DNA of 64,000 bases from Dendrolimus kikuchii (taxonomy: Eukaryota; Arthropoda; Insecta; Lepidoptera; Lasiocampidae), in NCBI GenBank assembly GCA_019925095.2, contig CM034413.1, positions 13,165,001 to 13,229,000 of the forward strand, written 5' to 3'. Each line of letters opens with the position of its first letter. Positions within the stretch are counted from its first letter, which is position 1. A program made the position numbers and the translations under genes. The notes beneath the pieces were generated by a model. It had not been told where the DNA came from. It did not search any database and worked only from the letters and a program-made list of their open reading frames with translations. This document shows, piece by piece, positions 20,487 to 31,802 of this stretch.

Positions 20487-21890
20487 GTAAGATTTCTTTG
20501 AACACGTTAATTATAACATGTTTTACGGAAGTTATGAAATTCAAATGATGTGTGTAAATAGTTATTAATTTTGTGAACTTTTGACAATCTTACGTCTTTC
20601 TCTGGCATGCGGTTATCGTTGAAGTGAAATAGGGAGGTCGTGGCGTTCATGAGGTTGTGTCCCTCCCTATCCCTTGGAAAGTGTGTCGTATATTATTGTT
20701 TTGGTGATGGCCTATTACGAAATGAGGGGTCTCGATGGTGGTCGGAGGTCGCTAGACGACAATTAGTTGTTGACCCTCCAAAACTGACTATGACATAAGT
20801 TCAAACCGCGTAGGTGCACTGCGTGCGCTGTAAATGACATCATTTTCGCGTATGTTAAGAATAAATAGACCACTTTTTTTTAATGCAAACCCTGTCTGGC
20901 GGCTGCTGTCGCATATTTGCGTCAAGATCCTCTTAAATCATTATGTCAAAGATCTAGAGTAATTGAAGTCAAATAATGTTATATAGTGTGACAAAGTGAA
21001 ATACAGTACAATAAAATACAGTTATGTGTTGTCCCAATTTTCTCTTTTGTATGCCGCTGTGTGGCATGTTTTTGTTTTCATTGTTATCCTTGAACAGCAG
21101 TTATTATAAATATTGAAATAGATTTAGAATTGTAGGCTATTAATTTTACTCTTACTAATTATAATCTGTTATGGTTTTTTAGACATCTATATTTGTCTAT
21201 TAATTAGTGTAATATAAAGATGCTGCTGATTTGCTGAGTAGGATTTAGATGGGATAAGAAGGTTTGTAATTGTGTCAAACAAAATTATAATTTTAAACTT
21301 TAAGCTGCCTTAAAAACTTTTCTGGTCTTTTTATTTTTTTGAAACAGGGGACAGAACTACTAAAATTGACTTTGAAGGGCTGATACTATACTATACAATT
21401 TAAGATGTGAACCTTATTTTATAAGTTCTATAAATACATAACAAAAACAAATTTAAGTTTTAATATAACATATTTTATTCAGCTTGATGAAAAAATTTAA
21501 TAAAAATTATTTGCATATGTTTTAATCAAAAGTAAATGTTGAATAGTGTAATTATGATGTATGTATGTGAATTGTGAGAGGACACACCTACCATTACTTT
21601 GAGACTGATTTTAAGAAATTGATGTATTAAATATACTACTCTAACAACATTATATATTGTTAGAGTAGAAAATTTAAGAAAACTTAACCACTATATAAAA
21701 TTATTTCTAATCTAACCTTAGTGCTTTGGACAATATAAACTTTTTAAACGTAACCTTATGACGTTTGGCATAGAATTGACAGAATTTGCTGCAGATATTG
21801 TCAAAGATGATGTAAAAAAACTGAATATTGTTTAAAACAGCTTTGGTCCGAGTTATTTTATTGATAAAATACATGTAAAATAATTAATTT
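20487..21890. other. repeat-poor stretch, no exon recognised
   Basis: Contains few recognisable transposon fragments, unlike most of the window, with a GC-richer segment at 20620-20850. It could be first-intron sequence of the candidate exon before it. Confidence 0.4.
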
Positions 21891-21892
21891 AG

Positions 21893-22142
21893 CTGTAATC
21901 CGGTTCCAATATTTAAGTAAAATTATTTTTGTATGTGTTCAAGTGGGTCCCAGGATGATATAGATTCAAATTTGAACCAGGTAGATGGTGCTGTAATCGG
22001 ATTCCAATATTTAGGACCTGTTTTGATGATTTTTTTGTCATTATTAAAGTGGATTCGAGAATGGTTTAAATTAACTATTGGTCCTGATAAATGATGCTGC
22101 AATCGGGTTCTAGATTTTAGACAACTTCTGCCGGGTACAGCT
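21893..22142 (+). repeat. tandemly repeated Helitron-like 3' segment
   Basis: Two units starting CTGTAATC at 21893 and 21991 and a partial third starting CTGCAATC at 22097, with a period of about 98-106 bp. Each carries GGTTCCAATATTTA or a variant. The last unit ends CTGCCGGGTACAGCT, like the CTAG-ended copy at 55443-55599. Confidence 0.55.
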
Positions 22143-22173
22143 CATATATTATAGCAAAATTATATAATGAGAT

Positions 22174-22366
22174 CGACTCATCTTCCATGATCAAATTGAT
22201 CGTGTACTAGCAGAAGGTGATGTCAGGAGCCTTAAGAACAGACGAGCTTGCATGACAAGAGTTATGAATGTCAAAGAGGCAAGTGAGGTGTAAGAATAAG
22301 CCTAAATGGCACTCTGTTGTTCGTGCCTACCCCGCAAGGGAACTGGCGTGAAGTTATGTATGTATG
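22174..22366 (+). mobile_element. RTE-A 3' end, 193 bp, with 13-bp TSD
   Basis: TATATAATGAGAT at 22161-22173 is repeated exactly at 22367-22379. A 2-bp loss in GAGGTGTAAGAA shifts the frame; the AYPARELA end and TATG tail are intact. Confidence 0.85.
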
Positions 22367-22379
22367 TATATAATGAGAT

Positions 22380-22900
22380 GTACTATATTTCAACACTAAT
22401 TCAATTGTCACATTTTTTGTTTAGATACTTATGATTATTTTAAAAATAATAGATCTTTGCCAGCAACGCTAGTAATAAATAAGTGTATTCTTTAGTGTAA
22501 TTGTACCATAGTTCATAGATCATTGTATGTCACAAACTAACATAAATGTGAAAATACCTTATATCTGCTCAATAATCATCATGATCAAGTCAGTAATCAT
22601 GAAAAGTGGTATATTTGTATTTTTTGTAAACTGGATGACAATAGAGCATATTTATTAGAAAGTTTCTCAAACGGTTACCAGAAAGCTTTGGTGTAATTAT
22701 AAAGATTTGTATTTATCCTTTTATTTGGATGTCTTACTTAAAGCCTTCTTCATATTCAGTGCAGTAGGGTAATGATAGTAAACACTACTTACAGCTGCTT
22801 CTTACTGGTAATAAGAGGGTTTATCATAGTATAGGTGCATTAGTAGAGAAATATGGTTTAATGGATTACCAAAACTTTAGGTTTTGATCTGTATATATGT
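22380..22900. other. intergenic, no feature recognised
   Basis: AT-rich, no exon or repeat ends seen. Confidence 0.4.
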
Positions 22901-22902
22901 TA

Positions 22903-23115
22903 CTAGCTGTCCCCGCGACGTCATCCACATGGAATTTGTTTTCAAAACCCCCCGATTTTGAAATGTTCTACATTGGTGCTCCACTCCTATTGGTCTTAGC
23001 GTGGTGATATATAGCCTATAGCTTTACTTGATAAATGGGCTATCTAACACTGAAAGAATTTTTCAAATCAGACCAGTAGTTCCTGAGATTAGTGCGAACA
23101 ATCAAATAAACAAAC
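22903..23115 (-). mobile_element. Helitron-like 3' fragment
   Basis: In reverse complement it ends CGTCGCGGGGACAGCTAG, with host A at 22902. The 5' end is not recognisable. Confidence 0.5.
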
Positions 23116-23138
23116 TCTTTTGACTAAAAAGTTAGGTA

Positions 23139-23235
23139 CTTCTAGGTTTGACTAAAAATACTTTATTTCAAGGCTGAAATTGGAATTTATTTCGGGTTTT
23201 TTGTTGAAAGGCCTTGGTCAAACCTAGGATAAACC
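23139..23235. repeat. short inverted-repeat element
   Basis: CTAGGTTTGACTAA at the left and TTGGTCAAACCTAGG at the right can pair, enclosing about 65 bp. No target duplication seen. Confidence 0.4.
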
Positions 23236-23337
23236 AGTCATTCCAGAAGAGACTCCATATCGAGCTTTGACTATAACATATATGCTGTGTTTGTATTTGT
23301 GAGAAAAGTCCACCAAATTTGTACCATATATCCCAGT

Positions 23338-23550
23338 TCTCACTGGTGGTGGACTAGCAACATCTGTCGCAGGACAGATGGGCGATATAGCAGACGTGTC
23401 CTAAAGCGGAAACCCCGATTCGGCAAACGTAATTTGGGACGCCGTCCAGCCCGGTAGACCGACCACTTGCGGAAGGCGAAGGACCGCGATAAGTGGCGCG
23501 AACATGGGGAGGCCTATGTCCAGTAGTAGGTGATCATAGGGTGACAGTAT
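23338..23550 (+). pseudogene. RTE-B LINE C-terminus remnant
   Basis: Frame reads ICRRTDGRYSRRVLKRKPRF, then GKRNLGRRPAR, then HGEAYVQ with stops. Same family as 35815-36205 but more decayed. Confidence 0.7.
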
Positions 23551-24010
23551 GGTAGTTGTCAATTTTGCTTATTCAGCCTCTACTGGCGATTACGCGCAAG
23601 TTGTCGGTTCGTTTAACTGGAGGATGTTCTACACTACGTTTGCTGACTTGAGTCATTATTTTTGATAAAATAAATTTTTCATAAAAGCAAAACACTCTGT
23701 ACTTGAAAATGTTCATACCTTCCTTTGACAAATAAAATTAGTTGTAACATTTCTAAATACTGGCACAGTGACATTGCTTCATCTGACCAGTGCGTCAGCT
23801 GTCGGAGTAGTATGTACACAATAACAATTTCCCACTGATTTCACTGATACTATGGTGGAAGTGAAACCACATCTAAACCAATTAGATGCACGGATGCGGC
23901 GTCCGTCGGTTGAGTAACACGGTGCGACCACGACGTCATAATATTAATGTAATAATGCAGCAGGTGGTGTGTTATGGTGTGACTTAGTTGGCGCCCATTT
24001 TTTTATCTAT
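23551..24010. other. intergenic, no gene seen
   Basis: Unique-looking sequence with mixed composition. No exon signature. Confidence 0.4.
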
Positions 24011-24017
24011 TTATTGA

Positions 24018-24405
24018 AGTGAAACTTCTTTAGAACCGTGGCGATTTGAAACTCGATGAAACAAAAAAGCGACACTAAAAGAGATAAATACGTAAATCTA
24101 TAGGACTAAGCCTGCGAGAGAATGAGATAGGAGTTTTACATTGCGCATCACAGATTAGAGTCGATAAGACCGATGATCAAACATAGGTCCAATTTGGACC
24201 GAAATAAAACTGATAATAATATTTTTTTGACTAAAACAGTGCAAAATTGAAAGTGACACTTACGAAGTTTATTTTGAATTGTAGTATGTTGACGGATGTA
24301 GGCTAAAGGAATTATATATAAATAAAAGTAAGAGAAGAATTATCTGTGAGTATATTTTCTGAAGTTTCACTGCTCTGTGTGTGAACTGCACACACATACA
24401 CAATA
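24018..24405. repeat. TIR repeat family D (GAAGTGAAACTTC ends)
   Basis: Begins TGAAGTGAAACTTCTTTAG and ends TGAAGTTTCACTGCTCTG with CACACATACACA. Internal block GACTAAGCCTGCGAG is shared with 41790-42905. Non-coding. Confidence 0.55.
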
Positions 24406-24500
24406 TTTTTTTTATTTCAAAGCTGGCAAATAGGCTGACGGTCTAGCTGATGGAAAGCGGTTACCGTCGCTTATAGAAGTTTGCAACACCAAAGAGATAA
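24406..24500 (-). repeat. SINE-M 3' fragment
   Basis: T-rich head, then GGCTGACGGTCTAGCTGATGG and GGTTACCGTCGCTTATAG. Confidence 0.6.
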
Positions 24501-24554
24501 GGGGATGAGATATCGTGTGGGATGGATGAGATAGGGCGTGGGGGAAATGGGCCA

Positions 24555-24740
24555 TACTGAATATTGATTCGATTCCTGGCATGGTAAATTTCGTAAACGA
24601 ACTTTCCATTATTTACTATGGTCTGAGTGTCTGCGATCAGCGCCACAGTGGTCCGTTGTATATTACCCATAACACAAGCGTAATTGGCTTAGCTTGGGGA
24701 TGTACAATGTGTGTGGCTGCCGATTTATTAAATTCAAATT
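24555..24740 (+). repeat. SINE-T 3' part
   Basis: Starts at the B-box GATTCGATTCC and continues through ATTATTTACTATGGTCTGAG and ATTACCCATAACACAAGCG to GCTGCCGATTTATTAA. The tRNA-like head is missing. Confidence 0.7.
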
Positions 24741-25165
24741 CAAAATAAGTTCCGCTGGAGAACACTTTATGAAGGTCATACATATAAGTTAAAATTTAAT
24801 TTTACTTCCTATTCTATATACACCGCTTCGAAACGTGTTATTCCTGTTAACCCTTCAGCTCTTCCAAAAGCCGCAAGACTAACATTATCACTATCTCGTA
24901 ATATACCAAGAAAATATACCCATTTCATACAAATCCTATATAAACAGAGTGAGACAACAACACAAAAATGATCACGTGCACAAACGCGATCTGCACTGTC
25001 ATCGCGGACATATATGTGCTAATAGTGAGCTGAAGGGTTAAGGAGAAGAAGCGGCAACAAACTCCACAGCAACACGTCTAGCTAAACATTGTTTTTCTTT
25101 ATATTTCTTATTCTATTTATATCTCAAGTTATTTTTTTTAATAAGTTTTATACAGAAGTATTTTA
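24741..25165 (+). repeat. LINE 3' tail (AGAAGCGGCAA family) with piggyBac-like insertion
   Basis: Matches the reverse complement of 44697-44993 on both sides of an insertion at 24851-25037. Shared blocks include GAGAACACTTTATGAAGGTC and GCAACACGTCTAGCTAAA. Confidence 0.6.
24851..25037. mobile_element. piggyBac-like MITE, 187 bp, TTAA target
   Basis: Ends CCCTTCAGCTC and GAGCTGAAGGG form perfect 11-bp inverted repeats flanked by TTAA at 24847-24850 and 25038-25041, the signature of piggyBac insertion. The homologous unoccupied site is present at about 44862-44870, where the host repeat runs through without the element. Non-coding. Confidence 0.85.
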
Positions 25166-25850
25166 CAGAATTACTTTTCGAAGAATTAATGGAGTTGTAG
25201 CAAACAGTGCATGCTCAATAAGACAAAGACAGTAAGAAGTAAGGAAAGAACAATATTATTATTGTTATAATAATAATGACATATCTCCATACATTCCTTA
25301 CATGTTTGGCAAAATTAAAACGTTATACAGACGATTGTATTAAAGGCTGGAGCGAGCTATGTAAATGAAATTTTATCATTTATTATGTATTATTGTTATA
25401 TTACATATTTCACGCCGATGTTCTGTGTTATCACACCAATCGAGGTGGCCCTAAGTGCTGTACTCAAGATAATAACTCCAGCATAGATCTAAAACGTGTT
25501 AAATGTAGTAATGTTTACGAGTTTTATCTTAATTTCGTTAATCTCTTTTCTTTGTGATGAAAATGCCTTATTTCACACTTATTGCTTGATGGCCGTATTA
25601 AATCTTGGTGATAATTATATCAGTCATGATCTAGGGTTACGGGACTTTGGCATATCTATGTGGGCTATCTTGTATGTTCAGCACAAAATAACCTATATTC
25701 GAGCTCAGGAAGTAAACTATCGACATGACAATTAGTCCAGTGTTATTTACGTGATTAATAGTAATTAAATATATACAAATATTTCTTGAGATATATTTAT
25801 CAGGCTACTGGAAAATAATACTCCGAAATGTCGGTAAAATATGTTAGTTT
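25166..25850. other. intergenic, no gene seen
   Basis: AT-rich. An open frame at 25496-25735 has no domain, no splice context and no codon bias to support it. Confidence 0.4.
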
Positions 25851-25865
25851 TTTGAAATTTTCATA

Positions 25866-26349
25866 ATATTTTCTTAAGTTTTCGCGACTTGTATACATAA
25901 TAAAACTACGTTTTAACGGTTTTAAGCGCGGTAATTTTATTTGATTCTGGTTTTTCCGACGTTTCGGCCACTTTTCAGTGGCCGTGATCACGGAAGACAA
26001 AGATGTCAAGTGTCAACGAGTATTGTTAAAGTTTTATTTAGCCTACCGCCAACTTGTTAATTTTAATTATTTAATTTTAAGAGAAGAAGCGACGCTTCTT
26101 CTCTTCAAGCCATAACATGTTGCGATGCGGTAGTAAATTAGATTAGGCTCCCATAGAGTAAATAATAACCATAAATAAAATTAAAATTAACAAGTTGGCG
26201 GTAGGCTAAATAAAACTTTAACAATACTCGTTGACACTAGACATCCTTGTCTTCCGTGATCACGGCCACTGAAAAGTGGCCGAAACGTCGGAGAAACCAA
26301 AATCAAATAAAATTACCGCGCTTAAAACCGTTAAAACGTAGTTTTATTA
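25866..26349. mobile_element. fold-back element, two inverted arms, 13-bp TSD
   Basis: The arms at about 25896-26070 and 26185-26351 are inverted copies of one sequence containing CCGACGTTTCGGCCACTTTT and GTGATCACGGAAGACAAAGA. TGAAATTTTCATA flanks the unit at 25853-25865 and 26350-26362. Single arms occur at 48340-48540, 56430-56700 and 59190-59300. Long duplications with inverted partial copies fit Penelope-like retroelements, but no RT is present. Confidence 0.6.
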
Positions 26350-26504
26350 TGAAATTTTCATATTTTTATAATGACTCTACCCGGAAGATTTAATGTAGAA
26401 ACTTGTGGTCTTGTGGCCTAAGGATTAATCGTTCCACTAATTTTTTATTTGTGGCTCCAACGCTGAAGACTTATCTTTCTGGCGCTAGATATTTTTGTTC
26501 CCTA

Positions 26505-26752
26505 GGGGAAATCGTTTGAGGACCGCTGCGGGGGAAACGCGGTGGCGCGTGTGGGATTCGCTTCGTCGGGGTGGCACTAGCACTCCCGCAAGAATGTTAT
26601 TGGGGGATACCCACTAAAACCCCTGGCTGATCCTCGTTGCGTCTTATGTCCGGGCTGTGGACTCGCTCACGCATTCACCTCTGCCCCGAAACGGATGATG
26701 GCCGGCCCGTTCACGGGCTGGCCCCTCCATTGTAAGCTGGAGTGGAAACTTA
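26505..26752 (-). repeat. R1-clade LINE 3' UTR fragment
   Basis: Shares GATACCCACTAAAACCC and the surrounding GC-rich pattern with the 3' UTR of the R1 copy at 39874-40910. No coding part remains. Confidence 0.55.
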
Positions 26753-27170
26753 GTTTAGTTTTTTTTTTTAATTCTAATCATAGCTGAAATACACTCGTAT
26801 AATTTTTTAGCTAAGATGCAGATTAGTGACGCTTGACACGAGCTTAATCTAGTTTTACACTGTACTTTGAATACGATGTGAAATGTTAATTAAATAATTG
26901 GAAATTGCTAGCACTAAGATCTTATTCGATATTCTAAGATAGATGTATCGGAGACCTTTGAAAGTCGATGGTAGCTCGACGATACAATACGACTCCCGAT
27001 ATGTCAGTGGGATATCGATTCAATATTGGACCGTAAACGTGGCGCTCACCTACATATCAATGAGTGCATCCTAATTAGTGCGACGTTGGAGTACGCTTGG
27101 ACAGGCCGAATAAAAAATATGGGTAATTCACTTTTCCCATCTACACTCTACAGGATAATGTAGGTATCGA
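26753..27170. other. intergenic, no gene seen
   Basis: Poly-T run near 26759, then unique-looking AT-rich DNA. Confidence 0.4.
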
Positions 27171-27177
27171 TGTATTT

Positions 27178-27245
27178 CTGAAGCACAGCAGCCAGGCTGA
27201 CAACCCACCTGATGGAAAGTCGTTACCGTCGCTATAGACATATCG
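27178..27245 (-). repeat. SINE-M short fragment
   Basis: CCACCTGATGGAAAGTCGTTACCGTCGC, split here as CCACCTGATGGAAAG and GTTACCGTCGC, with a lost 5' part. Confidence 0.5.
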
Positions 27246-27367
27246 AGCCTTTACCGTTATTTTATTGTAAGCGACATTTGCACCAAAGTAAAGTTTTTGT
27301 TGCAAAAAATATTTTAAAATATTATTTTGTTCTAAAACTGTCAATTTTTGATTCATAAGGTCTAATC

Positions 27368-27702
27368 ATACATACATACATAACTCACGCCAGTTCCCTT
27401 GCGGGGTAGGCACGAACAACAGAGTGCCATTTAGGCTTATTCTTACACACCTCACTTGCTTCTTTGACATTCATAACTCTTGTCATGCACGCTCGTCTGT
27501 CCTTAAGGCTCCTGACATCACCTTCTGCTAGTACACGATCAATTTGATCATGGAAGGTGTGTCGTGGCTTTCCACGACTTCGGCATCCATCCACTTTTGC
27601 ATTGTATATCTGTTTAGTCATTCTTTCATCATGCATTCTTTCCACATGCCCGAACCACCGGAGCATGCCTTTCCTTACCTTCACCCCGACACTCTCTTTC
27701 AG
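27368..27702 (-). mobile_element. RTE-A 3' end, 335 bp, with 10-bp TSD
   Basis: Open frame through MKVRKGMLRWFGHVERM to the AYPARELA stop, 99 codons, one of the best preserved copies. AGGTCTAATC at 27358-27367 recurs at 27703-27712. Confidence 0.88.
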
Positions 27703-27751
27703 AGGTCTAATCTAACTACTTAAAACAAAATTATCGTCTAAAATAGCTTAT

Positions 27752-27873
27752 TTTTTTTATTGCAGGAGCTCAGCAGACAGGCAGACGGCCCACTTGATGT
27801 TAAGCGGTTACCATCGCCTATGGACATTTGCAACACCAAAGGTGCTACAAATGCGCTGCTGCTCTCTTAAGGG
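27752..27873 (-). repeat. SINE-M 3' part cut by the Harbinger end
   Basis: T-rich head, AGCAGACAGGCAGACGGCCC, ending at CTCTTAAGGG where the Harbinger terminus starts. The missing half does not resume beyond 31798. Confidence 0.75.
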
Positions 27874-28347
27874 ACGGCCGTTTTCAATAACTTATCTGAG
27901 ATTACAGATAGATCGCTATCCCCGACCATCAGTAACAGTAAATCTATCCCTTGTTTGCGTTTCACAATCAAGGATAAGTGCTATCTATCCATAGCTAACG
28001 ATAGATAGCTTCTTCCCTCTCACTTATCCAAGCCTCTTGAAACGTTCCGTTCTACGATAACCATTTAACGACGTTACGCTTAAAACTAGACTTAAATTTT
28101 GTTTTATTTATTTGTTTATTGTATTATTTACAATGATAAATTACTTTTTTACAACGACAAATCAAAACATAAATAGGAATATTTTTTTTTCATTTGATTT
28201 ATCGTGCTTTTTAATAAAATCAATAATGAAACGAAACGTGTATGGTTTAACAACTGGCAGTTGTCATTTTGTGTTTTTGTTTTGTTTAAAAGCGTTTCAC
28301 GACTTTCTTGTATCTTATTTCTTATGTTTAATTTTGTGTAGAATAAA

Positions 28348-29588
28348 ATGAAACCTGTAAGTATCTATAAACTACTTTGGTGATAATTTATTTTACATTC
28401 CGTTCACGTTTTGATAGAAATCTGTTTTCAGTCAACAAAATCAGCGCCGATGTCAAGAGATGAGACAATGTTGCTGATACTACTTGTGGCGGCCAATAAA
28501 ATAATAAATAATAAGGCAACAAATGCCTCTAACAATAAATTAAAGCAACAGGCTTGGCAAACCTTGACCAATGAGTTTAACTCTTCGGTCACAATATACC
28601 CGCGAACTCCAGTGCAACTTCATTTGAAATGGGAAAACTTAAAGAAATCAGCTCGCAAACGCTGTGCAAACATGAGGAGCATCCTTCATAAGGTTTGTGA
28701 TTTTAATTTATTGTTCAACCACGTTGAATTTAGTTGTTTTGAGACAGGTACTTATTTAAAATAATTATGTTCTTTGTTACAGACTGGAGGTGGTAAGGAC
28801 TACTTTCTACCGGATGAAAGGCTAGATAAAGTAGCCTCACTCTTGGGCAGTACATGCGAAGGCTTTTCTATGGAGTTTGGTGGAGATGCCACAACTGAAA
28901 CAAATTTGCATATAGTGATGGGTGATGTTACAACTATTGGTGGGGAAACAAGTGGTGATGAGGAGAAATTGTCAAAAGAAATACAAATTCTTGAGACACC
29001 TTCCCCTAAACAGAATAATTGGTTTTTAAGCAAGGCTAGTGGTAGTGGTAGTTTTGGTAGGTTGTTGTTATGTTACTACTATTATCAGTATTTAAAAATA
29101 AGGCATTCATTATGAATAGCATTTAGTTGGTACTGGTTTTTACTTTAGTTGTATAGTTATTTATAGAAATTATTTGTTTAGGGAAAGGGTTAGCACAAAC
29201 ACTAATTAGTGCAGATAGTCAATATCATCTACTCGTGACAATAGAAAATAAATTATTTTAATATGCCGGGTAGTCAATGAATGCTAATGAATTAACCCCA
29301 ACTGTTATAATTTTTGCATTAATTATGTAGCTAAGTTAAAACTTTCTTTTTGTAAATATTCACAAAGCTATTTATTAACATCTATATTACATTCAAAGTA
29401 TCATTAAGTCTGAGTATTTATAGCAATTTTATTAACTTGTTAACCCTTTTTTTACAGTCAAACAGAAACACAAGATGGAGGAGGAGAAATGTAAAGATCG
29501 CCTAAGTAGGGAAAATGCTTTGGCAGAGTACCTTGTAGGAAAAAAGAAAAAACTTAAAAAATTAGGAAAAGGAGATTTTATTAGCTAA
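28348..29588 (+). CDS. Harbinger Myb/SANT-like accessory protein (four exons)
   Basis: Predicted 224-residue DNA-binding partner of the transposase; in known Harbinger elements this protein carries transposase to the nucleus and to the ends. Exons are 28348-28356, 28432-28692, 28783-29056 and 29458-29588, all with GT-AG introns (donors GTAAGT, GTTTGT, GTAGGT). The Myb/SANT-like domain spans about residues 10-95, with WQTLTNEFNS, then LHLKWENLKKSARKR and TGGGKDYF. The C-terminal part is charged: KMEEEKCKDRLSRENALAEY then a lysine run. No stop or frameshift interrupts the spliced frame, unlike the neighbouring transposase. Exon 1 encodes only MKP; a start at the internal methionine of exon 2 is possible. 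Function is inferred from family organisation. Confidence 0.75.
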
Positions 29589-29860
29589 ATATATTTAAAT
29601 TCAAAAGGCAAATAATTTATATGTTGTATATTATGTAGCAATTAAATTATAAGTGAGGTAATTTTGTTTAAATTAAGTGTAGAATAGAATATGTATGCGA
29701 GTATGTGTATATGAATTAAAACATAATTTTGTATGAAATTGTTTCATTTAAAACTGATTTTAATCTTAAATCATTAGATATAAATATAGCAAAGCTAAAT
29801 AAAACGAAATCATATGACATAATGCTATCTTTATTTTGGAAATAGTCAATATTTTTATAA

Positions 29861-31478
29861 TTATCTTTGAAAATAATTATTTATTAGTAATTGCCTTTCA
29901 GATGCACATTCTGAAGGAAAGTTATTATTAACAACTATATTGTTTTCCTGTGATATTATAATAGGCATTGATATCTCTGGCTTTGTTTCTTTCAAATTCA
30001 TGCTTCTGGCCATATTATGCAGAATAGCAGTGGCTACAATAATGGCTTGCAATCTCTAGTTTTAATCTGCTTTTCAAATGGCACTACAGAAAATCTTCTT
30101 TTCCAGACACCAATGCACCTGCAATAATAATGTTTCACTTATATAATGTTACATTAGATAAAATTACTTAAACTTATAATATAAATATCTATTTATGAAT
30201 ATAAATATCAATTAGTTGCCTTTAATTATTACTTCCATAAGCATATTACAACCTAAAAAGCCATAGTATGCATGGTGAATTCTGAACAGTAATACTCTAT
30301 GTTGAACTATGTGTAAGACAAAATATGAACTAATGTCAAGATACACAGCCATTATTACGATCAAAATTCTGTTACACTAAACAAAGCTTACCTTTCTATA
30401 GTATTTCTTGTTTTTATATGTGATTCATTATTTAGTTGCTCAGCTGGAGTATTTGGATTGAGTAATGGTGTCAGAAGATAAGGCTTACATGGATAGCCAC
30501 TATCATCAAGCAACCAGCGATTCCCAAGCCCACCTTGTTCATAATGATCTGTTAAAAATAGTATTTTTATACAATCCAGTGCCATATTCAAATAATAATA
30601 AATGTGTCACATATTATTACTCAATAAACAACCAAATTTAAAATACCTTTTAAATCAGAATGGTTAAATATAGTTGCATCATGAGTGGATCCTGGCCACC
30701 GAGCAACAACATTTTGAAACACCAATGAGGCATTGCACACAACTTGGACATTGATAGAGAATGTTCCTTTTCTATTTCTAAATTGCCTCCTATGCTGAAA
30801 TCTGCAAAAAACATTATATTTTTTGTGACCTATAAATAGGTATAGATAGATACTTAGTGTGGATAAGTATAGATATACAATAGGAGTATATGTAAATTTA
30901 AGAGTGTGAAATACTTATTAGGTGAATGTATTAATATATGAGTGCCATCTATGACACCATGTACTCTGGGAAACCCAGTAATATTATAAAATTCTTGTTG
31001 AGTGAGACTTTGTAATATAACAAAATTTGGGTATAATTTGGCTATAGCTTACTAGCAGATGCTATTAACACTCCAATAAAATCTGCAATAGACACTAGCA
31101 TGGTACCCAATGCATAGAATTGTAGAGCCAGAAGCAACTGATGAAGGGGAGATATACCATGATTCTTGGAAAAGTTAAAACTTAATTGAAATTTGATATC
31201 ACAAATGTAGAGGTACTTAAGTTAATAAAAACATTAAAATTAATCTCACCTTTTAGATTTTACACTCAAATAGGGTTGTATTAAGTTTTTTAATTCATTT
31301 ACAGCACTTTTGTTCAGTCTTCTGTATGCAAATTCGTAATCATTTAAATATAATTCACACGTGGTTTATGCTTCTTCTGTAACCTTGTGCTATCGGTATC
31401 ACTGTCACTGTCTTCATTACAATCAATTATCATTTGAAATAATTCCATATAGCTATCGTCGTTACAAAAGTATTCCAT
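29861..31478 (-). pseudogene. HARBI1-type Harbinger transposase, frameshifted
   Basis: DDE-type nuclease that would cut and join the element ends. Pieces in order on the minus strand: start MEYFCNDDSYMELFQM (31478); NHGISPLHQLLLALQFYALG (about 31170); GFPRVHGVIDGTHI with a catalytic D (about 30960); WPGSTHDATIF (about 30690); [18 protein letters not shown] and TRNTIER with the second D and the E (30591-30388); an exon with CIGVWKRRFSVVPFEKQ (about 30118); and LQAIIVATAILHNMARS to the stop at 29861. GT-AG introns can be placed between several pieces. At least three frame breaks (after RVNYI, in DFIGV, and after QIKTR) disrupt it. It is probably inactive. Confidence 0.85.
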
Positions 31479-31802
31479 TATTAATAGAAATTACGATTTA
31501 TTTTCAAAAAGTTAAGTTACCTACTGGCCGATTTTGACAGATAGGCGAATGACGTTACTAGAGATAGCTTCGTCTATCGGAGAGTAACTTGAAACTTATA
31601 TTGAAACGCAAGTAAGCGTCAAATGTATGACCGTTCCTATCTCTAGTAAGCTATCCGTCCTCCGCTCGGTAGATAGCTGGTTTCGATAGGAAATGCTATC
31701 CGTGGATAGGTTATTGAAATGCTAATAAGGACAAAAGGATAGATTTGGTTATCTTTAGTAACTTAAATGACGGATAGATAGCTTATTGAAAACGGCTGCA
31801 CG

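Larger units (their letters stand above)
27876..31798. mobile_element. PIF/Harbinger DNA transposon, 3.9 kb
   Basis: The ends GGCCGTTTTCAATAA (27876) and its inverted partner GCCGTTTTCAATAA (ending 31798) are followed inward by related TATCTATCC-type subterminal motifs. Two convergent genes lie inside: a Myb/SANT-like gene on plus and a HARBI1-type transposase on minus. That two-gene layout is characteristic of PIF/Harbinger. A 3-bp target duplication is not evident; the flanks are SINE-M on the left and an LTR-G piece on the right. Confidence 0.85.
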
